The position numbers and the translations under genes were made by a program. From Promethearchaeota archaeon (GTDB lineage: Archaea; Asgardarchaeota; Lokiarchaeia; Sigyniarchaeales; SOKP01), in contig JAHLWE010000130.1 of NCBI GenBank assembly GCA_019058135.1, positions 1 through 6,338 of the forward strand: DNA of 6,338 bases, read 5' to 3'. Shown here piece by piece: positions 1 through 5,492 of this stretch. The notes beneath the pieces are model-generated. The model did not search any database. It was not told the origin of the DNA and worked only from the letters and a program-made list of their open reading frames with translations. Each line of letters begins with the position of its first letter. Position 1 is the stretch's first letter.

Positions 1-1
1 A

Positions 2-1672
2 AAGATTGCGCTTGAAGCACAAGAAATAATTAAAGATTATCGCGAACAAAGAAGAGAAGAAGCATTTAGAGTGCTAGAAGAGGCAGAACAATTAACCAAC
101 TCAGGAAAATATGAATTAGCGATTAGCGCTTATAGAAATGCCACGTTAATTCTTAGCGAGATTCAATATCCTATCGATTCAATTAATGAGATGATTAAAA
201 AGGTTCAGAATAAAAAATTAGAGCAAGAACAGTTTATACAAATAGAAATGGAAGCAGCGCTCCAAAGAGAACAAGAAGAAAAGTACCTTGAAGGGGAAAT
301 TGCTCAACAAGTTCAGTTGGAACAAGAAAGAATGATGGAGAAGTTAAAAGCTATTGTGTCACGTGAAAAATTACAAACTCGTTTTGAACAACGAAGAAAC
401 GAAGCATTCAAGGTACTAGAAGAAGCAGAACAATTAATTAAGACTGGTAACTTTGATGAAGCAATTAAAACATACCGAAAAGCTTCGTTAATTCTAAGTG
501 AAATTCAATATCCCTTAGAGTCAATCAATGAGATGATCAGAAAAGTACAAATGAGAAAGTTCCAACAAGAGCAGATTATTCAACAAGAAAAGGAAGCACA
601 ACTCCAGAGAGAAAGAGAAGAGGCCGAGCTTAGAAGAATTATTAAAGAACGTCAGCGTCAAGAAGAGGAAATGAAAAGAGCAAGATATTTGGCTCTAAAG
701 CAAAGAGAAGAATTAATTGCAAGAGTAGAAAGTCGTAGAGAAGTTGCATTTTCCCTATTGGAGAATGCTGATAAATTTTTAAAGCATTTCCCCCCTGATT
801 TTGATAAATCAATTGAGTTATATTTAGAAGCTAGAAATATTCTTTTAGAAATAAATTGGGAGCCAGAAATTGCGAATTTAGACGCTATGATCAGAAGTTT
901 AAGAGAAGAAAAACAAAAGTTTATCATTCAACAAAAGCAAGAAGAGGAGGCTCGAATTCGTGCTGCTGAAGAATATGAGAAATTTAAGCAAGAAATTCTA
1001 AGAAAAAAGTTAGAAGTTCAAAGAGTCCAGGAAGAACAACGGATAAAGCTTGAAGCATTTAAATTTGAACAAGAACAACGAGAAAAACTTCAACAAGAGG
1101 GGTTTAATCTTCTTGATGATGCAAAAAGATCAGTTTTAATGCATCAGTTTAATTTTGCTTACGAACAATTTGATCAGGCTGTTGAAAAATTTAAAAGTAT
1201 TGGCTGGTTTGAACAGATAAAATATATTGAAAAGGAAATAGAGACTACTAAGAAATTAGAAGAAAATGCAATAAAAGTACAGGAAGAAGTTAAAAGAGCT
1301 CAAGAGGCACTCTTAAAAAAAAAAGAATTGGAAGAACAGCGTCGAATAGAAGAAGAAACAATGAAAATACAATCAGTTAAGGAAATTACAGCAATTTCAG
1401 ATGACATAATTAAATCATTAAGACAACAACGAATAGAACAAGAAAGTATTCAAGTTTTTACTAAAGAACAAATAAAATCAGATGCTGCAAGTTTTGCAAA
1501 AGAGTTAACAAAAATGATTAAAATTAAACAAAATTTGGTAGCAGAAATTGCAAAAGCTGAAGAGGACGAGAAACAAAAAGCAATAGAGAAAGAAAAACAA
1601 AAAACCAAGGAAGAACTAAAAGAGCTACATAAATGGATAAAAGATGCTGCAAAAAAATCAAAGAAAAAATAA
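2..1672 (+). CDS. Large TPR-like / coiled-coil repeat protein, 3' part (5'-truncated by window edge)
   Basis: The frame is open from base 2, so the gene starts upstream; the GTG at 71 is a Val codon inside the first repeat, not a start. The visible 556 residues are almost wholly helical and rich in Glu, Lys, Gln and Arg. Four hairpin modules begin near 44, 386, 728 and 1082, each with a TPR-like pattern (A..L...A..L...G.Y..A...Y..A...L) ending in a short third helix. Modules 1 and 2 share 39 of 55 residues by my count. They are separated by three charged coiled-coil linkers of exactly 59 residues each. After module 4 comes a Lys-rich coiled-coil tail (about 1250-1672) ending in a run of lysines. 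There is no visible signal peptide, membrane segment or catalytic motif. A cytoplasmic scaffold or protein-protein interaction role is inferred from architecture only. An A10 run at 1315-1324 is read in frame as Lys codons. Confidence 0.85.
   Translation, partial: KIALEAQEIIKDYREQRREEAFRVLEEAEQLTNSGKYELAISAYRNATLILSEIQYPIDSINEMIKKVQNKKLEQEQFIQIEMEAALQREQEEKYLEGEIAQQVQLEQERMMEKLKAIVSREKLQTRFEQRRNEAFKVLEEAEQLIKTGNFDEAIKTYRKASLILSEIQYPLESINEMIRKVQMRKFQQEQIIQQEKEAQLQREREEAELRRIIKERQRQEEEMKRARYLALKQREELIARVESRREVAFSLLENADKFLKHFPPDFDKSIELYLEARNILLEINWEPEIANLDAMIRSLREEKQKFIIQQKQEEEARIRAAEEYEKFKQEILRKKLEVQRVQEEQRIKLEAFKFEQEQREKLQQEGFNLLDDAKRSVLMHQFNFAYEQFDQAVEKFKSIGWFEQIKYIEKEIETTKKLEENAIKVQEEVKRAQEALLKKKELEEQRRIEEETMKIQSVKEITAISDDIIKSLRQQRIEQESIQVFTKEQIKSDAASFAKELTKMIKIKQNLVAEIAKAEEDEKQKAIEKEKQKTKEELKELHKWIKDAAKKSKKK
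44..1249 (+). repeat. Four protein-level repeats of hairpin module plus 59-residue linker
   Basis: Hairpin modules lie at 44-208 (55 residues), 386-550 (55), 728-904 (59, with four extra residues around a PP turn near 790) and about 1082-1249 (most divergent). The linkers lie at 209-385, 551-727 and 905-1081, each 177 nt. Modules 1 and 2 are the most alike, for example both contain ILSEIQYP, which suggests a relatively recent internal duplication. The few residues before 44 look like the end of another linker, so more units probably lie upstream. Confidence 0.85.
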
Positions 1673-1918
1673 TTGAGGGTAAGCTCTAAAGTTTTTCTTG
1701 TACTTGCTCAATTACCTCCAAACGGTATGGAATTTAATGTTGATCCATTATTAACTCTCTCCATTATTATTAGAGAGATTGTGTTAATGTTTTTAGGTTG
1801 TTTTTTATTATATAAATGGTTTAAAGCAGAAAAAAGATTTTATACAGATTTACCTTTCCTGATGGCGATTTCAATATTCATTCTTATAATAGCAAAAGGT
1901 TTTGATATCCTCCTATAA
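1673..1918 (+). CDS. Short two-helix membrane protein, possibly a truncated N-terminal fragment
   Basis: I do not recognise this as a named family. Starting from the TTG at 1673 gives 81 residues; the first in-frame ATG is at 1727 and gives 63. Neither start has a well-spaced Shine-Dalgarno site. Two hydrophobic helices are visible, roughly residues 26-49 (with an Arg-Glu pair in the middle) and 59-80, joined by a short basic loop (KWFKAEKRF). The protein stops directly at the end of the second helix with no C-terminal tail, which looks more like the first two helices of a larger membrane protein than a complete one. It begins in the same frame immediately after the TAA of the coiled-coil gene, and its stop lies four bases from the stop of the convergent transporter gene. 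It could be a real small membrane protein, a remnant, or a readthrough extension. No function can be assigned. Confidence 0.5.
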   Translation: MRVSSKVFLVLAQLPPNGMEFNVDPLLTLSIIIREIVLMFLGCFLLYKWFKAEKRFYTDLPFLMAISIFILIIAKGFDILL

Positions 1919-1928
1919 TTAATTATAG
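1913..1928. repeat. Perfect 16-bp palindrome spanning two convergent stop codons
   Basis: The sequence ctataattaattatag equals its own reverse complement. It is centred between bases 1920 and 1921, so the TAA at 1916-1918 (+) and the TAA at 1923-1925 (-) occupy mirror-image positions, and both genes end CTA TAA. It contains only two G/C pairs and no loop, so it would make a weak hairpin. It could be a protein-binding site or a recombination scar, or a by-product of two identical gene ends. Confidence 0.8.
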
Positions 1929-3317
1929 ACCCATTTCATCGAGTTTCTCTTTATTCATTTTTACTTTATCAGGTGTTAGCTTGTAAGATCTCCAGAGGAC
2001 TATAGTCGAGATGAGCATGAAGATAAAAGGAAGCAATGCAAAATGTATTTGAATTCCCAATGTAGCTTTGGGAGTTTGAGTTAAGGATTCCTCCACGAAC
2101 CCAGTAAGAGTATGTACGATAGCAAAACTAAGTGCTTGAGCAACTAGAGCCGTTCTGCTGACAAAAGTTTGAAAGCCTTGATAAATTCCTTCTTTTCTTT
2201 GACCTGTCATGACCACTGACTCGTCTATCACACCCGATCTAACCGGACCCATCATTACCCAATAGCCACCTTCGCACATACCCCAGATAAATATAGCGAC
2301 GATCATGATAAAGTAATTAGTAATAAAAAAAAGCGGTATTGTGCCAATTGTCAAGAAAATAGCTGCGAATATCATTGTTTTCCGGTCGTTGTTGGTTATA
2401 TCTGCAATTTTCCCCCAAATAGGCATTGAAATAAACATTCCTACGAGAAGCGCCGCCATTATTAATATAATATCATCTGGATTTGCGCCTAATACAAATT
2501 GTGCAACATAGGGAATGGACCCAACCATCGTTTGCACTAGACATAGATAAAGCATGAAGGAAACTATATACGCCATAAAATTCTTATGTTTTAAGCAAGC
2601 TTTAAATTCGCTAAAAAAAGATTTTCTCTCCATTCCTTCTTCGCACTTCTCTAGATAACAGTCAATTCGCACTTGATCCTCACGGCTACCTGGAATAGCG
2701 ACTGCTAAAGCGGCCAGACAAATAATAACAACCACCCCTGCTTGGACAACATAAGTCCCTTTATCGCCCCATTCTATAAAAAGGCTTGGAACTATGGCTC
2801 CAAAGGCGGTTCCTAAAGTTGCTACGAGAGTGCTTAAAGTAGCTGCTAACCTACGTTCACTATTTTCACGAAACTTATCTGGAAAGATTGAGTAATAATT
2901 TACACCAAATAATGACGCAAAAGTATCGTATAAACATGTCATAATTACAAGCCAAGCAAATAGGATCAAGGCACCTTCTTGTGGATCTACCGCTGGTGGC
3001 ATAAAAAGAAGGAGATAACTGAAGATCCATGGAATTCCTCCAGCTAAAACCCATGGAAGACGCCTTCCCCATTTTTTTGTGAATTTGAAAGGTCGATTTG
3101 TTAAATAACCAATTAAAGGATCATTCACAGCGTTCCATACAGCGAATATGATGAATCCTAAACTAGTAAGCCAAACATCTAAATGAATCACGGTCTCATA
3201 AAAGAAGAAAACATACGCTCCAAAGCTCATATTAAAGAATTCGCTTATAAATGCGCCAAAACCATATGAAACCATGCCCTTTTTAGAGTGCTTTATATCA
3301 ATCGTTTCTATTGTCAT
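1923..3317 (-). CDS. GPH-family (MelB-like) sugar:cation symporter, MFS fold
   Basis: This intact 464-residue integral membrane protein, predicted to have 12 helices, should import a glycoside, pentoside, hexuronide or related solute using a cation gradient. Length and motifs fit the glycoside-pentoside-hexuronide family. The N-half has WNAVNDPLIGYLTNR (residues 61-75) followed by WGRRLPW (83-89). The C-half has the family signature TGQRKEGIY (371-379). Aligned by eye with E. coli MelB at a constant offset of seven, the sugar-site acids Asp19 and Asp124 correspond to Glu26 and Asp131, and the Na+-site Asp59 to Asp66. The other Na+-site positions differ: Asp55 is Asn62 and Thr121 is Cys128, while Asn58 is kept as Asn65. 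Substrate and coupling ion cannot be fixed from sequence. The ATG at 3315-3317 is the start, with no clear Shine-Dalgarno. The gene appears monocistronic. Confidence 0.92.
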   Translation of the reverse strand: MTIETIDIKHSKKGMVSYGFGAFISEFFNMSFGAYVFFFYETVIHLDVWLTSLGFIIFAVWNAVNDPLIGYLTNRPFKFTKKWGRRLPWVLAGGIPWIFSYLLLFMPPAVDPQEGALILFAWLVIMTCLYDTFASLFGVNYYSIFPDKFRENSERRLAATLSTLVATLGTAFGAIVPSLFIEWGDKGTYVVQAGVVVIICLAALAVAIPGSREDQVRIDCYLEKCEEGMERKSFFSEFKACLKHKNFMAYIVSFMLYLCLVQTMVGSIPYVAQFVLGANPDDIILIMAALLVGMFISMPIWGKIADITNNDRKTMIFAAIFLTIGTIPLFFITNYFIMIVAIFIWGMCEGGYWVMMGPVRSGVIDESVVMTGQRKEGIYQGFQTFVSRTALVAQALSFAIVHTLTGFVEESLTQTPKATLGIQIHFALLPFIFMLISTIVLWRSYKLTPDKVKMNKEKLDEMGL

Positions 3318-3352
3318 ATTTAGAATTTCATTTTTAATTTAAGAAAATTTGT

Positions 3353-3362
3353 ACTTATAAAA
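3353..3362 (-). promoter_or_regulatory. Candidate TATA box for the GPH transporter
   Basis: On the minus strand this reads TTTTATAAGT, preceded by an A-rich stretch that could serve as BRE. It lies 36-45 nt upstream of the ATG. With the usual archaeal TATA-to-start spacing of about 25 nt, this would give a leader of roughly 10-20 nt. The whole region is A/T-rich, so chance matches are likely. Confidence 0.35.
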
Positions 3363-3420
3363 TTTTTTTAGTAAATAAATTTATTTTAAAAAGTGATTTA
3401 AACTTTTATTTTATCGAAAA

Positions 3421-3448
3421 TTTTCACTTAAGATTTTTCACTTAATAT
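3421..3448. repeat. Tandem 14-bp direct repeat in the intergenic region
   Basis: Two adjacent copies, ttttcacttaagat (3421-3434) and ttttcacttaatat (3435-3448), match at 13 of 14 positions. They sit about 104-131 nt upstream of the transporter start codon and just beyond the 3' end of the acyltransferase remnant. A spacing of 14 bp is not a whole number of helical turns. A regulator-binding site is possible but unproven. The rest of 3318-3481 is A/T-rich sequence with a 14-bp all-A/T palindrome at 3373-3386 and no recognisable gene. Confidence 0.6.
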
Positions 3449-3481
3449 ATTTTCCATTTTTTATATCTTTCTAAATATAGA

Positions 3482-4414
3482 TTATTTTTTAGATCGAATA
3501 CGTTTTTGATAAACTATATGTTTTCTTAACGGTTTAGTATAGTGGAAGATTGACCGGACCGCTTCTTCATTTTTATTCCAGATGGAGGTCCCTTCTAAGT
3601 AATTTACTCCGTTGAACCCCACCGTTATTTGCCCAATATTATTTAATGCGGAGAAAATTCCTTTACCCGTATGACTTGATTTAATAAATACAGTATCAAC
3701 ATTATCCCTCGTAATCGGTTTCTCCAAGCCATAGTTGATAAAGATCGGGAAGTGAAAAAATTGCTCCGACAATCTCTCTCGTATTACGATCAAATGCTAT
3801 TGGTGTCCATGTAATAACATCTTCAAGGTCGCAAGACACCCATGCCTCAATAAACTCCGGAATGTCGGAATGGTTTCTTGGATTAAAATTCGGCGGCAAT
3901 TTATAATGGCTTTTCGAGACTAAAGCATATTGATCCATGAATTCTTGAAATCTATCTCCAACGCTATAATCCGGTAAAATAGAGTTAAAAACGTTGACTA
4001 CGATATCCATAATTTCTTCCTTCCTTGCAATAATTTCATTAAGAGGAAGATATCCAATACGAATATTCTTGTCGATTTTTTTTCCTTTTTTCCAAGTTCT
4101 TTCCGGAACATGAACACAAATATATTCTGCATCTGGTTTATATCCTAACCGATTTAAGTAATGTCCGATATCCGGCGGACTAAAGGCTACACCATACATC
4201 AATCTCTCATTATGCCCCTCAATTTGGCTCCTATTCCGCCAAATCCTTTCGGATTATTTATCGGACCGCGGAGCTTGCGATAACCGTTTCTCATAACAAA
4301 TTTTTCGCATTCTAAAAGCAGTTTTTCGCATATTTCTTTAGATTTGGATATGATATTCATTAGAAGATACCTGAAATTTAATACCCGATTCGGAGAAAAA
4401 TTGTCGAATTCCAT
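3482..4414 (-). pseudogene. YghO-like GNAT acyltransferase remnant: two frameshifts, N-terminus missing
   Basis: Three fragments join into one reading of about 310 residues. The first (from about 4414 to 4228) holds the motif RGPINNPKGFGGIGA (RGPIN at 4256-4270), typical of the large YghO-type GNAT acyltransferases. A one-base loss at the GG of 4226-4227 sends it to a TGA; restoring the base gives GGIGAQIEGHNERLMYGVAF and enters the second fragment (4225 to about 3722). An extra T in the TTT at 3719-3721 then shifts frame; removing it gives LGEPITRDN and enters the third fragment (3718-3482). That last piece carries the acetyl-CoA pyrophosphate loop HTGKGI near 3656-3673. The two shifts cancel, so the outer fragments share a frame. 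The N-terminal part of the expected protein (relatives are somewhat longer) is absent; upstream sequence belongs to a protease gene. The ATG at 4414 is only a convenient boundary. Likely non-functional as written. Confidence 0.75.
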
Positions 4415-4440
4415 AGAATCAAACTGGTTATTAAATAAAT
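4414..4440. other. Probable deletion or fusion junction between protease and acyltransferase genes
   Basis: Protease-like coding ends at 4431-4434 (minus strand) with its 3' part missing, and acyltransferase-like coding begins soon after with its 5' part missing. Both genes are on the minus strand, so a single deletion removing the 3' end of one and the 5' end of the other would explain the arrangement. A chimeric assembly join is the alternative. The exact breakpoint cannot be set, because the first recognisable acyltransferase residues start only around 4340. Confidence 0.5.
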
Positions 4441-5368
4441 TGGAAGATTTTGTTAGTATTGTTTTTTCCAAAATCATCCTTCTTAGCTCCATATATACCA
4501 ACAGCGAGTGCGCATAAATCTGGTTTAATAATTTTTTCACTAGAAGGGCCTTTACTACTTTTTGAATACATCATACCGTTGATTTTCACACCACCGACAC
4601 CAATAACCGATTTTGCATCAGCTGGAGAAGTAATTGTGCGAAAACCTGTTCCCTCTTCTCCATCATTTCCTACAGCAGCTACCACAACAATTCCTGCTTC
4701 AATCAGAGATTCTGTGATTGAATTTAAGAGCTTGATAGAATTACTATCTGAGGAAGCCTCTAATCCAAAACTGATACTTATTATTTTAATATTATATTTA
4801 TTCTTATTTTCAAGAATCCAATCAATCCCATTTTCAATCGCGTGTATGGATGATATTAATTCATCACCCTCTTCAGAGAATTTAAATACTTTTACACCTG
4901 CTAACCTTGCCCCAGGGGCTATCCCAAGATATTTTGATGAATTCCCTACTGCAATTGATGAGACATATGTTCCGTGCCACTGAATATCTTCCGGGTTTTT
5001 TTCTTTTTGTTCAAAAGCATCATAAAACGCGATAATTTTATCTTTCCAAGAGTTGTTTCCATTATTTGTGAAAACATCATGATATGGATAAATTCCCGTA
5101 TCGAATATTGCAATAGTTGAATTTTTTCCGCTTAAATCTTCAAGGTAATAAGATTTATTTAAGCCAATTAAATCGCCAACTTGAAATTGAGAGATATCAG
5201 CTGCTTTAATGGGTACTTGATCTGTTTGAAGATCTAAATTATAATTTGGATTTAATGGGAAAATTATTTGATTTAAATGATTCATGAAAAAAAGATAGGG
5301 AGAATTAAACCAGATTACTATTAACCAGAAGAAAATCCATTTTTTATTTAAAAATTGTTTGCACCCAT
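4431..5368 (-). pseudogene. Secreted subtilisin-like (S8) protease, truncated before the catalytic Ser
   Basis: From the ATG at 5285 the frame encodes 284 residues of a peptidase S8 domain. It includes the Asp motif IAIFDTGI (Asp62), the His motif HGTYVSS (His104; HGT at about 4968-4976), GIAPGARL (121-128) and the oxyanion-hole Asn in AAVGNDG (Asn207). After KPDL (254-257) the usual APG reads ALA. The frame ends with FQFI and TAA, exactly where an SGTS.A.P catalytic-Ser motif is expected, and no such motif occurs in any minus-strand frame just downstream. Upstream of 5285 the frame stays open to a stop at 5388 and encodes a signal-peptide-like stretch (NKKWIFFWLIVIWFNS) but has no ATG, GTG or TTG. 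One extra base in the A-run at 5350-5354 would join it to the ATG at 5366-5368, giving MGANNFLNKKW as the start. An extracytoplasmic protease ancestor is inferred; the product would be catalytically dead. Confidence 0.8.
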
Positions 5369-5441
5369 TTGAATAGCGAAAAATGAATTACATTTATCCA
5401 TAAAAAATTGATTTACTTATTGAATAAAAATAAAAGTTAAT

Positions 5442-5450
5442 AATTATATG
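5442..5450 (+). promoter_or_regulatory. Candidate TATA element for the E1-like gene
   Basis: The sequence aattatatg lies 43-51 nt upstream of the ATG at 5493, a plausible place for an archaeal TATA box with a leader of about 20 nt. A weak AGGT at 5486-5489 sits four bases before the start codon and may aid initiation. The region 5369-5492 also has to hold the promoter of the divergent protease gene. Base composition makes chance matches likely. Confidence 0.3.
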
Positions 5451-5492
5451 AATTATGTAATTTTATTTTTAATCTAATAAGTTGTAGGTATT

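Noticed and set aside
71..73. GTG as the start codon of the coiled-coil gene
   Set aside because: It lies inside module 1. The matching position in module 2 is also Val, and upstream residues to base 2 continue the repeat pattern, so the gene extends beyond the window.
658..927. Minus-strand open frame of 89 codons
   Set aside because: Antisense to the conserved repeat coding of the coiled-coil gene, with no recognisable motif and no independent promoter.
2875..3072. Minus-strand open frame of 65 codons
   Set aside because: An out-of-frame shadow within the well-supported transporter gene on the same strand.
3318..3481. Small RNA gene, CRISPR array or tRNA in the intergenic region
   Set aside because: Only two short tandem units and A/T palindromes are present. 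There is no tRNA fold, no spacer-repeat pattern and no G/C-rich structured segment, which would stand out in this composition.
3719..4227. Programmed ribosomal frameshifting in the acyltransferase
   Set aside because: Two opposite shifts would be needed, with no slippery heptamer or downstream structure visible, in a gene that also lacks its N-terminal part.
4200..4435. Catalytic Ser motif (GTS.A.P) of the protease hidden in another frame
   Set aside because: I read the minus-strand frames just after the stop codon and found no such motif.
4431..4540. First 40 or so codons of the frame opening at 4540 as a real N-terminus of the acyltransferase
   Set aside because: They overlap the protease coding out of frame and show no acyltransferase-like sequence. 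Only the part after the junction resembles the family.
4450..4983. Plus-strand open frame of 177 codons
   Set aside because: Antisense to the protease, whose Asp, His and Asn motifs are clear. The plus-strand translation shows no family features.
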